Source of the DNA: Komagataeibacter medellinensis NBRC 3288
Lineage (GTDB): Bacteria; Pseudomonadota; Alphaproteobacteria; Acetobacterales; Acetobacteraceae
Direction: 5' to 3'
DNA: 64,000 bases
Assembly: GCF_000182745.2 (NCBI RefSeq)
Contig: NC_016037.1
Coordinates: 186,001 to 250,000 of the forward strand
In this document: piece by piece, positions 16,612 to 25,572 of the stretch
Numbering within the stretch: position 1 is the stretch's first letter
How the letters are laid out: each line of letters begins with the position of its first letter
Notes under the pieces: model-generated
Database searches by the model: none
Seen by the model: only the letters and a program-made list of their open reading frames with translations
Told to the model about the DNA's origin: nothing
Program-made: the position numbers and the translations under genes

Positions 16612-18384
16612 TTAAGATACCAACAGGCGTTTCCGCGTGATCTTTCCTGAAACCGTTGTCGGCAGATGTTTGACGAAGCGGACTTCCTTAAGACCAATCC
16701 AGCGACCGAGTGCGTGATTGACCCGTCCGATTATCTCCTCGGAAGAAGGTCTGCCTTCTACGCCGGAGTTAGGTACTACATAGGCGACAGGTCGCTGGCC
16801 TCTCAGTTCATCAGGGGTGGCCACTACGGCACAGGCATGAACTTCTGGATGGGCGGCGATGATCTTTTCGATCTGTACGCCCGAAATTCGCCGGCCCGCG
16901 ACCTTTATGACATCATCGGAACGCCCGAGCATATGCACGGCGCGGCTGGCCTCGATCATACCTTCGTCAAAGGTACGATAATACTGGCCGGTCTCGTCTA
17001 GGTAAGCTGTAGGAACATGGATCGCTCCATCCTTCCATACGCCAGCCAGGCAGCCGGGTGGCAGCGGCAGGGAGAGGACAATTTCGCCGCACTGTTCACC
17101 GGGTATGGACAGCATGATTTCCGGACGGAATCCCGGTGCAGGCCGCCCGATGTCGTTCATGAGCGCAACCGGCTCACGCTCGGGCAGGCCAAAGAAATGC
17201 GCGGTGATGCTCCATCCGGTTTCGGTCTGCCACCAATGATTGACCACGGGTTTGCAAAAATAGGATCGTGCCCACTCCAGCAATGTCGGGTCCGCATATT
17301 CCCCGGCCACGAAAATGCGGGCCAGTGCAGGCAGGATGGCCCCTGACAGGTTGCGGCTTTCCTGCCGCATGAGGCGCATCTGGGTGGGTGTGGCGAACAG
17401 GCATTTCACCTCGTGCTCATGGCAAAGCGCGCGGATGGCGGAAGCCGATGCGCCGCCTTCCACGATCACGCTGGTGCAGCCGCTGAGCAGCGGTGCATAG
17501 ACCCCGTAGGAATGGCCTACCACCCAGCCCAGATCCGATGTCGTGAAGAACGTATCGCCGGGTTCGCAGCCATAGATCAGCTCCATGGACAGGGCGAGGG
17601 CCACGGCATGCCCGCCATTGTCGCGCACGATGCCCTTCGCATGACCTGTCGTGCCGGATGTATGAAGAATATACAGTGGATCTTCAGATCTCAGCATGAC
17701 CGGCTCTGCCGGCGCGGACTGTTCCAGCGTATGGAAATCGTGATCCCGTTCCGGCAGAAGCTGAGCCGGGCAGGTCGCTCGCTGCACGATCACGCAGGCC
17801 TGGGGTTTATGCTCGGCTTCGGCTAGCGCCTCATTCAGGGCGAGTTGGGATGGTATGGTGGTTTGCCCCTGAAAGCTGCAACTGGCGATGATGATGACTT
17901 TCGGCGCCACGCTATCAATCCGCCGAGCCAGCTCAGGTCCGGCGTAACCGGCAAAAACCACCACATGCACCGCCCCGATCCGCGCACAGGCCAGCATGGC
18001 GATGGCGGTTTCGATCATGGTGGGCATGGCGATCAGGACGCGGTCGCCTTTCTCCACCCCCAGCGCGCGCAGGCCGCCGGCAAACCCGGCCACCCTGCCC
18101 TGGAGTTCCCGGTAGGTTACCACCTGCCGTTCCTTCGTGGCGCAGGAATGCCAGATCAGCGCCGCCTGCCCGCCGCGTCCGTCCGCTACATGCCGGTCCA
18201 CGGCGTTATGGCAGGTGTTGAGCGTGGCGTCGGGGAACCAGTCATGCCAGCCATCCGCCCGTGTCCTGCATGCGCTCACAGGTGCCTGCTTCCATGTGAT
18301 GCGTTGCGCCGCCTCCAGCCAGAATTGTTCTGGCTGGCTTGTGGCCGCGTCATACATCGCCTCATATGTTGTCCATGGAAGCAT
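16612..18384 (-). CDS. Acyl-CoA synthetase, acetyl/propionyl-CoA synthetase type
   Basis: A 590-aa adenylate-forming enzyme. Motifs in order: ACS N-terminal domain, ATP loop YILHTSGTTGHAKGIV (about residue 235), TSDLGWVVGHSYGVY as in PrpE, NHWWQTETGW (A5), and the C-terminal TVSGKITRKRLL with the lysine needed for adenylation. It joins a short carboxylic acid to CoA via an acyl-AMP. It follows the flavoprotein gene by 15 bp and ends the operon. Its place in this operon suggests activation of a cluster-specific acid, or simple acetate/propionate activation. Confidence 0.88.
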   Translation of the reverse strand: MLPWTTYEAMYDAATSQPEQFWLEAAQRITWKQAPVSACRTRADGWHDWFPDATLNTCHNAVDRHVADGRGGQAALIWHSCATKERQVVTYRELQGRVAGFAGGLRALGVEKGDRVLIAMPTMIETAIAMLACARIGAVHVVVFAGYAGPELARRIDSVAPKVIIIASCSFQGQTTIPSQLALNEALAEAEHKPQACVIVQRATCPAQLLPERDHDFHTLEQSAPAEPVMLRSEDPLYILHTSGTTGHAKGIVRDNGGHAVALALSMELIYGCEPGDTFFTTSDLGWVVGHSYGVYAPLLSGCTSVIVEGGASASAIRALCHEHEVKCLFATPTQMRLMRQESRNLSGAILPALARIFVAGEYADPTLLEWARSYFCKPVVNHWWQTETGWSITAHFFGLPEREPVALMNDIGRPAPGFRPEIMLSIPGEQCGEIVLSLPLPPGCLAGVWKDGAIHVPTAYLDETGQYYRTFDEGMIEASRAVHMLGRSDDVIKVAGRRISGVQIEKIIAAHPEVHACAVVATPDELRGQRPVAYVVPNSGVEGRPSSEEIIGRVNHALGRWIGLKEVRFVKHLPTTVSGKITRKRLLVS

Positions 18385-18399
18385 GGCGCTTTACTCCGT

Positions 18400-19647
18400 T
18401 CAGGCTACAGGCACGTCTTTGCCGGTGATCTGGCTGGCCAGCCACGCGGCATCACGCGAAACACCGGAGAACCGTCCCGATCCCCAGGTGTGCAGCCATG
18501 GCAGGCCGAGGAAGTAGAAGCCCGGCGCATCGGTCACGCCGCGATGCCAGACCGGCTTGTTGGCCCCGTTGAAGACCGGCACGTCGATCCAGCGATAGTT
18601 CGGGCGGAAGCCGATGCACCAGAGGATCGAAGTGATTCCGGCAGCCTTCAGGTCGAGCGGGGTGTTACTGCCATCGGGCTCCCACACAGGCACATAAGGG
18701 GCTTCGGTCGGAGCCGTGATCCCTTCACGGGCGATGTAGGCGTCAATGGATTTCTTGATGTCGGCATTGGTCTTGTCCGCATCATCAAGGTTTTCCTTCA
18801 GATCCGGCGCGAAGTGCGCCACTTCATCGCGGATTGTCTCCAGTGTGCCATGCAGGCCAACGCCCTCCTTGGCAAAGAGGCGCAGATCAAGATCATGGCC
18901 TCCATTTCGACCGGTGACATAATGATTGGTCTTGTCGCGTGCACCGTCACGCAGAGGGTGATTATCCACCGTAAGGTCGTAGAAGTGCATGTCCGCAAGC
19001 CAGTCCACAACGTCGCGGCCACGGTAGAAGCGCGACACGCGCGGGGCGGAACCGACACAGAGATGGACCTTGCGTTTTTCAAGGAACAGGTCCTCGACAA
19101 TCTGCGCGCCGGACTGGCCGCTGCCCACGACCAGCACAGCCCCTGCCGGCAACTGGGCCGCGTTGCGGTAATCCTGCGAGTGAACCTGATGGATGGCGGG
19201 GTCGATCGCGCTGGCATAGCCGGGGATGACCGCGTCCTGATATGCGCCCGATGCGATGACCACATGCTTTGCGTGCCACGTCTCACCACCTGCCACCACG
19301 CGGTAGCCACCACCTTCATGGCGGGTGATGGAGGTAACGGCTGTGTGCTCGCGCAGGGGCGGATTGAAGGAGGCGACAAAGCCCTTCACGTAGTCAATAA
19401 TTTCCTGCTTCACCATGAAGCCGTGCGGGTCTTTTCCCTTGTAGGGATGACCGGGGAGTTCGCACTGCCAGTTCGGTGTGACCAGGCAGAAATTGTCCCA
19501 GCGTTCATCATCCCACGAATGGCAGGCGGTCTTTGCCTCAAAGACGATGTGCTCCACCTTCTCGCGGCAGAGATACCAGCTCATGGAGAGCCCGGCCTGT
19601 CCGCCGCCCACGATGATGACGGGGATGCTTTTTTCGTTCTGTGTCAT
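18400..19647 (-). CDS. nitH: Nit1C flavoprotein (MSMEG_0569-family FAD-dependent oxidoreductase)
   Basis: A 415-aa FAD/NAD(P)H-dependent monooxygenase-like protein. The FAD Rossmann motif VIIVGGGQAGLSMSWYL is at residues 9-25, the second dinucleotide motif VLVVGSGQSGAQI is near residue 165, and ATG-like motif ITSILWCIGFRPNY is near residue 345. The family is found almost only in Nit1C clusters (MSMEG_0569 in Mycobacterium smegmatis). The reaction is not established. Sits 16 bp after the small nitG-like gene, before the acyl-CoA synthetase. The nit letter follows the usual Pseudomonas order and is by homology. Confidence 0.87.
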   Translation of the reverse strand: MTQNEKSIPVIIVGGGQAGLSMSWYLCREKVEHIVFEAKTACHSWDDERWDNFCLVTPNWQCELPGHPYKGKDPHGFMVKQEIIDYVKGFVASFNPPLREHTAVTSITRHEGGGYRVVAGGETWHAKHVVIASGAYQDAVIPGYASAIDPAIHQVHSQDYRNAAQLPAGAVLVVGSGQSGAQIVEDLFLEKRKVHLCVGSAPRVSRFYRGRDVVDWLADMHFYDLTVDNHPLRDGARDKTNHYVTGRNGGHDLDLRLFAKEGVGLHGTLETIRDEVAHFAPDLKENLDDADKTNADIKKSIDAYIAREGITAPTEAPYVPVWEPDGSNTPLDLKAAGITSILWCIGFRPNYRWIDVPVFNGANKPVWHRGVTDAPGFYFLGLPWLHTWGSGRFSGVSRDAAWLASQITGKDVPVA

Positions 19648-19663
19648 GGTCGTTCTTTTCGTC

Positions 19664-19951
19664 TCAATAACTGAAAGACAGGACGCGCACCTGCGCGTCG
19701 GACTGGTTCAGAAAAGGCGCACTGGCCTGCCTTATGGCCTGAAGCTGGCCAAGGGCGCGGCTGCATGGGAAGCCGTAGCGGGCGCGAACCCGCTCGCTGG
19801 CGTCCGTCAGGGCGGTGTCCGCCTTTTCAAGAAACTCCCGGACCGGATAATCCTGACCGGGCGTGAAGTGGTCCCTTATGACCAGCGAGGGGGAGTAACA
19901 GTCAGTCTCCTTCCCATCGGGCCAGCGCACACGAAAGGTCATTTCGGGCAT
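19664..19951 (-). CDS. nitG: Nit1C small protein (MSMEG_0570 family)
   Basis: A 95-aa soluble protein, MPEMTFRVRWPDGKETDCYSP at the start, matching the MSMEG_0570 family of nitrogen-starvation-response-annotated proteins in Nit1C clusters. Features: a beta-rich start, PSLVIRDHFTPGQDYPV, and the tail ASAPFLNQSDAQVRVLSFSY. The ATG at 19951 overlaps the end of the glycosyltransferase gene by 13 bp; an upstream start at 20005 would overlap more with no gain. Function unknown. Confidence 0.82.
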   Translation of the reverse strand: MPEMTFRVRWPDGKETDCYSPSLVIRDHFTPGQDYPVREFLEKADTALTDASERVRARYGFPCSRALGQLQAIRQASAPFLNQSDAQVRVLSFSY

Positions 19952-21117
19952 GGTGAAAGAACTCCTGAAGCAAGGGCATCGGTGCGCGACCGCGCTGCCA
20001 GACACCGATATGCGGGGAGGTGCCGACTGGCGACGTGGCCCCAGTCGAAACGGCGGGCGGTTGCGGGGCCACTAGCCCGGAAGCGTTCGCGGTTTTGGGC
20101 GCCAAGGGCATCCCGCAAGGCCAGAAACAGGGTGTCGGGGCGCGCCAGGTCGCACCACAGCGCATCTGCCCGCGAAAGATGCTCGGTAAAGGGCGCGATT
20201 TCCGGCACAACGACTGGCGTGCCACAGGCGAGCGCCTCCAGCGGGCACAGGCCGAACCCTTCGGTTATGGACGGATAGGCCAGCATATCCGCCTGCCGGT
20301 AGAATGAAGGCATGTCTCCATCCGCAACCGGCCCGGTGATGGTGACATGATCGGCTGCACCGCTTTCGCGCAGACGCGCCATGAACCGGGTGCGGTAGGC
20401 AGAATGATCCAGCAGCGAAGCCCCGCCCGCCACGACCAGATGCACATCAGGCCGCTCGCGGCGAAGGGCCAGAAATGCGTCGAGCAATTGCAGCGTGTTC
20501 TTGCGCCGCTCGATCCCGCCCACGGACAGGATCAGGTGACGGTCGGCAGGCAGATGATACCGCGCCCGCAACGTGGCATCGTGCGCGGTTGGGACGTGCG
20601 AAAAGCGCACGGGATCAACCCCGTTGCCCACGACCGGGGCTTCGCGGCCATGGTCGTTGCGCAGGACATCTTCCCACATTGTGCTGACGGTAAACAGTTC
20701 GGCCGCCGCCCTGATCCCCCGTTCCTGCCGCGCGGCAAGGACCGGGTGTGTGAAATGGTCAAGATGGTGGACCGTGCGGGCAAAGCCCGGTATCCGCCCC
20801 TCTTCCACCAGTTCGGCCAGTGCATTGGCGCTGATCGGGTCCTGTGCGTGCAGCACGTCAAAAGGCTGCCCACGCAGGGCGTCCCTGATCTCGCCAATAC
20901 GGCGTTCCACCAGCGTTGGCAGGTCGCGCTCGGGCACAGCCGGGATGCAGTTTGTGGCGCAGCGGGGCCTGCGGAAGAAACCGACCCCGGTTACATCCGG
21001 CGCGATGAGCGTGGCGTCGTGGCCTGCGTCGCACAGGGCTTCGGCCAGCGCCATGCCATGCACCACGCCGCCACGCGGATTGGTGGAATGGGTCAGGATG
21101 CCGATGGAGAGGCTCAT
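19939..21117 (-). CDS. Glycosyltransferase, GT4-like (MSMEG_0565 family)
   Basis: A 392-aa GT-B-fold glycosyltransferase. N-terminal acceptor domain begins MSLSIGILTHSTNPRGGVVHG; the C-terminal donor domain has LSVGGIERRKN and the nucleotide-sugar motif SITEGFGLCPLEALACGTPVV (E-x7-E type). Start at 21117 overlaps the stop of the AIR-synthase-like gene in ATGA. MSMEG_0565-family enzymes occur inside some Nit1C clusters, including mycobacterial ones, but not in the core seven-gene Pseudomonas set. Sugar donor and acceptor unknown; it implies a glycosylated product. Confidence 0.87.
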   Translation of the reverse strand: MSLSIGILTHSTNPRGGVVHGMALAEALCDAGHDATLIAPDVTGVGFFRRPRCATNCIPAVPERDLPTLVERRIGEIRDALRGQPFDVLHAQDPISANALAELVEEGRIPGFARTVHHLDHFTHPVLAARQERGIRAAAELFTVSTMWEDVLRNDHGREAPVVGNGVDPVRFSHVPTAHDATLRARYHLPADRHLILSVGGIERRKNTLQLLDAFLALRRERPDVHLVVAGGASLLDHSAYRTRFMARLRESGAADHVTITGPVADGDMPSFYRQADMLAYPSITEGFGLCPLEALACGTPVVVPEIAPFTEHLSRADALWCDLARPDTLFLALRDALGAQNRERFRASGPATARRFDWGHVASRHLPAYRCLAARSRTDALASGVLSPCPK

Positions 21118-22088
21118 GGCGCACACCCCATGAGAGGCATCCGGGCGAGATCCCAGAAGGTTTCCTTCTCGTCCGCCCATGTGACATCCAGCCGCTGCGT
21201 GCTGTCACACTGACCGATGACAGAAGCCGCTATGCCCCGCCCATGAAAGCGGGCCATGACTGCCCCGGCCGCCTCGGGCCGGGCCGTCAGCAGATAGCCA
21301 TAGCTGGGGAATGCGGACAGCCAGCGTTCCATTGGTGCATCGTCGGGACGTGGAATGTCATCGAGCGTGATGGTCATGCCGATACCCGAACATTCTGCCA
21401 GCATGAGGGCGGTGCCCAGCAGTCCGGCCATGCTGATGTCCTTGGCGGCGCGGCTTAACCCGTCCTCGGCAATGCCGGGCAAGAGATCGAGATCACCCCG
21501 AAGGCGTGCCGCCCCCTCAGTATGACACAGTGCGGAACTCGCATCCCAGAACGGGTGCGGGTCGTGCCAGCGGCCGCGCAGGTCGATGGCGGCGATCAGG
21601 ACTTCGCCCGGTCGGGCATCGAAACTGGTCAGCAGATGACGGGCACGGCCAAGGATCGCCACCGACAGCGAATTATGGGTGCTGCGCATGTTGGTATGAC
21701 CGCCGACAACCGGCACGCCATAGGTGCGCGCACCTTCATGCAGACCGGTCAGAATGGACGCGGCCGCCTCGGATGTATCGCTCCACAACGCATCCACCAC
21801 AGCCACAGGGCGACCGCCCATGGCCGCGATGTCACTGATATTGACCATCACGCCGCAATAGCCGGCAAACCACGGCATGGCGCGCACGAAGCTGTCCTGA
21901 AACCCCTCGCTGGCCAGCAGGAGATAGCCATCGCCATCCGGTATGGCAGCACAGTCATCTCCTAGGCGGATACCATCGCTTGTATCCCGACCAAGAATTG
22001 CGACGGTTTCGGCAATATCCTGTTTGCCCGCAAGGGCCCGACCGTGTCGAAGCGTGCGCAGCAGTGTCGTCAGTTCGTGTGCCATCAT
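21114..22088 (-). CDS. nitF: Nit1C AIR-synthase-like protein (PurM/ThiL/SelD superfamily)
   Basis: A 324-aa PurM-like ATP-binding protein. Seen: GDDCAAIPDGDGYLLLASEG (residues 40-59, metal/ATP site), MVNISDIAAMGGRPVAVVDAL, VVGGHTNM and ISMAGLLGTALML. It matches the Sll0787-type family restricted to Nit1C clusters. Enzymes of this superfamily phosphorylate or form imidazole, thiamine or selenide intermediates. Its start overlaps the GNAT stop by four bases (ATGA). The actual substrate is not known. Confidence 0.88.
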   Translation of the reverse strand: MMAHELTTLLRTLRHGRALAGKQDIAETVAILGRDTSDGIRLGDDCAAIPDGDGYLLLASEGFQDSFVRAMPWFAGYCGVMVNISDIAAMGGRPVAVVDALWSDTSEAAASILTGLHEGARTYGVPVVGGHTNMRSTHNSLSVAILGRARHLLTSFDARPGEVLIAAIDLRGRWHDPHPFWDASSALCHTEGAARLRGDLDLLPGIAEDGLSRAAKDISMAGLLGTALMLAECSGIGMTITLDDIPRPDDAPMERWLSAFPSYGYLLTARPEAAGAVMARFHGRGIAASVIGQCDSTQRLDVTWADEKETFWDLARMPLMGCAP

Positions 22089-22648
22089 GCCACCTGCCGG
22101 TTACGAGGCTGCGGGCGCAGCAGCCAGGTCTGGTCCAGCCCATGCGCCGGATAGCGTGAGAGGTCGGCCTGCATGTCGTGATGTGGCAGCCCATGCAGGG
22201 TCATGGCCCCGAGGCTTTTCCAGTGCAGGCGACGGAAGAACAGCACGTTCTGTTCCTGCACCTGGGCCAGGAACCGCGTGGCCCCAAGCCCGTGCGCCGT
22301 GCTGACCGCCATGCGGATGAGTTCCGCGCCGATCCGTCCCAGCCTGCGATGGTCTTCATGGACGGCCAGACGGGAGCCGCGCCAGACGCCGGGTTCGGCT
22401 TCATGGATGCGCACGGCGCCCACCACCCGGTCCGGCATGCCCGCCATGCAGCACGCCGCGATGATGGGAATGGCAACCGCGTCGATTGCGTCCCGGTCAT
22501 CATCCGCAAAGACCTGCTGTTCGGTGCAGAACACGTCGCGGCGCAGCGCATGGTAGCCAGCCCGTTCCCACGGCGTGCGGACCAGCCGCACGACATATTC
22601 CGTAGGGATGAACGGGCGGTCGTCCACGCCTTCGAGGATCGCTGTCAT
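22085..22648 (-). CDS. nitE: Nit1C GNAT-type N-acetyltransferase (MSMEG_0567-like)
   Basis: A 187-aa GNAT-fold protein. The ATG at 22648 overlaps the radical-SAM stop as TAATG; longer frames upstream only shadow that gene. Motifs: FCTEQQVFADDDRD near the N-terminus, VVGAVRIHE, and the acyl-CoA pyrophosphate-binding region LAVHEDHRRLGRIGAELI (Q/RxxGxG/A-like). In Nit1C clusters this member and the AIR-synthase-like protein may be separate or fused. Substrate unknown. Confidence 0.85.
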   Translation of the reverse strand: MTAILEGVDDRPFIPTEYVVRLVRTPWERAGYHALRRDVFCTEQQVFADDDRDAIDAVAIPIIAACCMAGMPDRVVGAVRIHEAEPGVWRGSRLAVHEDHRRLGRIGAELIRMAVSTAHGLGATRFLAQVQEQNVLFFRRLHWKSLGAMTLHGLPHHDMQADLSRYPAHGLDQTWLLRPQPRNRQVA

Positions 22649-23754
22649 TATTCGTACGCCGAAAGGGAGGAACAGGCGCCACACCGGCCACACCCGGCGC
22701 GGATGTCGGTGGATTTCATGTTCGCCTCGCGCAGCATGCGCCCCAGTGGGGCCAGCACGGACTTCATGAAATCGGCCGAAGGCGGCGCGTGATTTTCCAG
22801 CGGTGTGCCGGAAATCGGCACGAACGGCACCACGAAGGGATAGACCCCGAGCGCAATCAGGCGTTCGGCCAGAGCCAGAATATCTGCGGCGCTGTCGCCA
22901 AGACCGGCCAGAATGTAGGTATTGACCTGCCCGCGCCCGAAGACCGGCACGGCGCTGGCGAAAGCGTCCATATAGCGATCCACGCTGACCGTGGCCTTGC
23001 CGGGCATGATCTTCTCGCGCACCGCCTGTGTTGCGGCTTCGAGATGCATACCCAGGCTGTCGGCCCCGGCGTCGCGCAGGCGCTGGAACCAGCCGTGATC
23101 GCGCGGCGGCTCGCACTGGACCTGAAGCGGCAGATCCACAGCCGCCCGAATGGCACGGGCTGATTCCGCCAGCACGGCAGCACCCCGATCAACCACATTG
23201 GGCGTGCCGGTGGTCAGCACCATGTCGCGCACGCCGTCCAGTTCCACGGCGGCCTTGGCGACCTCGGCAAGCTGCGCCGGTGTCTTGTAAGCGATCGTCC
23301 GATCGGCCTCCAGCGACTGGCCGATGGCGCAGAACTGACAGGAGGTGCGCCGGTCGGCATAGCGGATGCAGGTCTGGTGCACCGTGGTCGCCAGCGTGTC
23401 ACGGCCATGCAGCAGGGCGATCTTCCAGTAGGGAATGCCGTCCGCCGTGCTCAGTCCGTAAAAGCGCGGGGCGGCCGGAAAATGGATCGTGCCCAGTGTC
23501 TGCCCATCGCGTAGCAGCGTGCTGGCCCCGTGCTGGTCCGGCGGGCTGGCCTGGAATGGTGAATGCCGCGCGCCGGATGTATAGACCGGGACCATGACGG
23601 TCTGGCCTGCAATGGTAATCGTCTTGTGATCCGAAGGACCGGCGCCTCCCTTGCGGGCAATGCCGCCGGTCTGCTCACCGATCTGCAGCCCGAAGGATTG
23701 CAGGTCGGTAACGAGCTTGCGACCAGAAAGTGTACCGAGCGTCGGAATGGTCAT
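22648..23754 (-). CDS. nitD: Nit1C radical SAM protein (MSMEG_0568 family)
   Basis: A 368-aa radical S-adenosylmethionine enzyme. Cys129, Cys139 and Cys142 ([14 protein letters not shown]) give CX9CX2C, longer than the canonical CX3CX2C, as is usual in this family. Then MVLTTGTPN and SLGMHLEA follow the TIM-barrel order. A C-terminal [12 protein letters not shown] offers additional cysteines, possibly an auxiliary cluster. Start overlaps the nitrilase stop by four bases. The chemistry is unknown; a radical SAM beside a nitrilase argues that the cluster builds or modifies a molecule. Confidence 0.9.
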   Translation of the reverse strand: MTIPTLGTLSGRKLVTDLQSFGLQIGEQTGGIARKGGAGPSDHKTITIAGQTVMVPVYTSGARHSPFQASPPDQHGASTLLRDGQTLGTIHFPAAPRFYGLSTADGIPYWKIALLHGRDTLATTVHQTCIRYADRRTSCQFCAIGQSLEADRTIAYKTPAQLAEVAKAAVELDGVRDMVLTTGTPNVVDRGAAVLAESARAIRAAVDLPLQVQCEPPRDHGWFQRLRDAGADSLGMHLEAATQAVREKIMPGKATVSVDRYMDAFASAVPVFGRGQVNTYILAGLGDSAADILALAERLIALGVYPFVVPFVPISGTPLENHAPPSADFMKSVLAPLGRMLREANMKSTDIRAGCGRCGACSSLSAYE

Positions 23755-24725
23755 GACGCAGCCTCATCTGTAGATGTGGGAACCGGATTGGCTTCCCCAA
23801 CGTAATGAACGGTGCGGGCGGGCCGCCGGTCCTGAAGCAGGCTGAGCAGTTCGGGCCGTGCGTAATGCCCTACGGAATCCATCATCCGCTTGCGCTTGGT
23901 AATCAGGGCGAAGTCGAGATCGGCAATCACCATCCCCTCGCCTTCCGTCAGTGGTGTGCCGAGCAGCTTCCCTTCAGGCGAGACGATGGCCGTGAAGCAC
24001 CCACCCCGCAGCGGCCCTTCCAGCGCGGGATCGCGGGCTATTTCCTTGATCTGCTCTTCGGTGAGCCAACCCGTGGCGTTCACCACAAAGCAGCCGGATT
24101 CCAGCGCGTGATGCCGGATGGTGACTTCCATCTGGTCGGCAAAGATCTGCCCGACCAGCGAGCCCGGAAACTGGGCACAGTGGATTTCCTCGTGCTGGGT
24201 CATCAGCGCGTAGCGGGCGAGCGGGTTGTAATGCTCCCAGCAGGCCAGTGCGCCAATGCGACCGGCAGCGCTTTCCACCACTTTCAGCCCAGAACCATCG
24301 CCCTGCCCCCAGACCATGCGTTCATGGTAGGTGGGCGTGATCTTGCGGCGTTTGAGCAGGATTTCACCCGTGGCGTCGAAGATGATCTGGGTGTTGTAGA
24401 GCGTGCCGAAATCGCGCTCGTTCACGCCCAGCACCACGACCATGCCGGTCTGGCGCGCGGCCTCGGCCATCATGTCGGTGACCGGACCGGGAATGACGAC
24501 GGCGCGTTCGTAAAGCGCCAGATGCTCCCCACCGAAGCGGAAAGCCGGCTGGATGAACGAGAAATAGGGATAGTACGGCACAAAGGTTTCGGGAAAGACC
24601 GCCAGTTTCACGCCTTTTTCGGCGGCCTCGCGGATGGCCTGACAGACTTTCCGGGCAGTTCCCAGACCATCGTCACCAAGGACGGGGCTGATCTGGATGG
24701 CTGCGGCGCGAACGATACGGGACAT
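23751..24725 (-). CDS. nitC: Nitrilase of Nit1C type (cyanide/nitrile hydrolase)
   Basis: A 324-aa carbon-nitrogen hydrolase with the complete triad: Glu46 in [14 protein letters not shown], Lys128 in [18 protein letters not shown], and nucleophile Cys162 in [12 protein letters not shown]. The ribosome binding site AGGGAGG is 11 bp upstream. NitC of cyanotrophic pseudomonads converts cyanide to formate and ammonia, and is needed there for growth on cyanide. The same activity here is inferred from family and gene order. Part of the operon starting at 25232. Confidence 0.93.
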   Translation of the reverse strand: MSRIVRAAAIQISPVLGDDGLGTARKVCQAIREAAEKGVKLAVFPETFVPYYPYFSFIQPAFRFGGEHLALYERAVVIPGPVTDMMAEAARQTGMVVVLGVNERDFGTLYNTQIIFDATGEILLKRRKITPTYHERMVWGQGDGSGLKVVESAAGRIGALACWEHYNPLARYALMTQHEEIHCAQFPGSLVGQIFADQMEVTIRHHALESGCFVVNATGWLTEEQIKEIARDPALEGPLRGGCFTAIVSPEGKLLGTPLTEGEGMVIADLDFALITKRKRMMDSVGHYARPELLSLLQDRRPARTVHYVGEANPVPTSTDEAAS

Positions 24726-24749
24726 GGCTTGCGGTCCTCCCTTCGGCCT

Positions 24750-25232
24750 TCAGAGGGTCCAGGTATTGAGGATGAAGGCGTTGTCGCGCCGGGCCAGCAG
24801 GATGATGTCGAGCACGTCCTGCGGGTTGATCGGCGTGATGCCGGGGATCAGGTTCTGCTCGCCGTAGCCGTAGAGGGCCTGAAGCGCGAAGCGGCAGGCA
24901 TAGACCTTTCCGCCTTCCTCAAGGATTTTTGCGATCTGCTTGTTGCAGTTCATGTGCCCCGGAAAGGCTTCGTCGCCCAGACGGGGAAAGCCGCGCTGCA
25001 CACCAAGGGTGACACCCGGTCCATATAGCAGCACCGACGTCTCGAAGCCCTTGCGGATCAGGCGGGTGGCCTGCAGCAGGTTGACGAACCCGACCGAGCC
25101 TTCATTGGCGACGGTGTGGAAGGTGATGAGGGCTTTTTCGCCGGGCTGGGCTTTGACGTCCTCAAAAACCTTGTTTTCATAATTGACGAAGCAGTCGCCG
25201 TCTTTGTACGGAGCGTGTTCGACTTTCGGCAT
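24750..25232 (-). CDS. nitB: Nit1C first-gene protein (MSMEG_0572/Sll0783 family)
   Basis: A 160-aa soluble protein of the MSMEG_0572/Sll0783 family, annotated as nitrogen starvation response and with a DsrE-like alpha/beta appearance: [38 protein letters not shown] and [14 protein letters not shown] with a conserved Cys. First gene of the operon, with GGGAGA as ribosome binding site about seven bases upstream. Function unknown; the family is diagnostic for Nit1C. Confidence 0.88.
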   Translation of the reverse strand: MPKVEHAPYKDGDCFVNYENKVFEDVKAQPGEKALITFHTVANEGSVGFVNLLQATRLIRKGFETSVLLYGPGVTLGVQRGFPRLGDEAFPGHMNCNKQIAKILEEGGKVYACRFALQALYGYGEQNLIPGITPINPQDVLDIILLARRDNAFILNTWTL

Positions 25233-25572
25233 GGTATCTCTCCCGTGTGCTGCGGTCTCCGGCAGGGAGCCGGGACTGACCGCGTTGCCGAGGCAAACGT
25301 GGCACGGGATGGCAGAGAGCCAAAATATTGTATGCCTTATGAAAAAGGTACAAACGGATCAAATCAGATTACATGCCGCCATCCTGCCACGACAGAGGCA
25401 TACAAGAAATATACGACAACCATACAATCGTAAGGTGTATCCATAAAGGTCTGTTTTAGCTTGATTTTATAGTCACGCAGTCGTGAATGAAGTGCCTTTT
25501 TGTTTTTCCGTGTGCCCGCATGGCGCGCCCCGGAATCAGATGGTCCCATCGATTCCAGACACTGCGCGCAGG
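25233..25572. other. Leader/promoter region of the nit operon
   Basis: 340 bp between the MocR gene and the first operon gene. It is markedly more AT-rich than its neighbours and contains the CATACAA repeats listed separately. No coding frame or clear terminator of the MocR gene is visible, so readthrough from MocR cannot be excluded. Confidence 0.6.
25398..25428. promoter_or_regulatory. CATACAA direct repeats upstream of the nit operon
   Basis: GCATACAAG (25398-25406) and CCATACAAT (25420-25428) are direct repeats 22 bp apart, two helical turns. A third copy lies in reverse at 25327-25335 (ATTGTATGC). CCATACAAT also occurs before the MocR gene (27023-27031). MocR regulators commonly bind spaced direct repeats, so this is a candidate operator. 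Confidence 0.5.

Noticed and set aside
17845-19674. A 609-codon plus-strand open frame
   Set aside because: It is the antisense shadow of the acyl-CoA synthetase and flavoprotein genes, which carry clear catalytic motifs on the other strand.
23805-25028. A 407-codon plus-strand open frame
   Set aside because: Antisense to the nitrilase and MSMEG_0572-like genes; no recognisable motifs.
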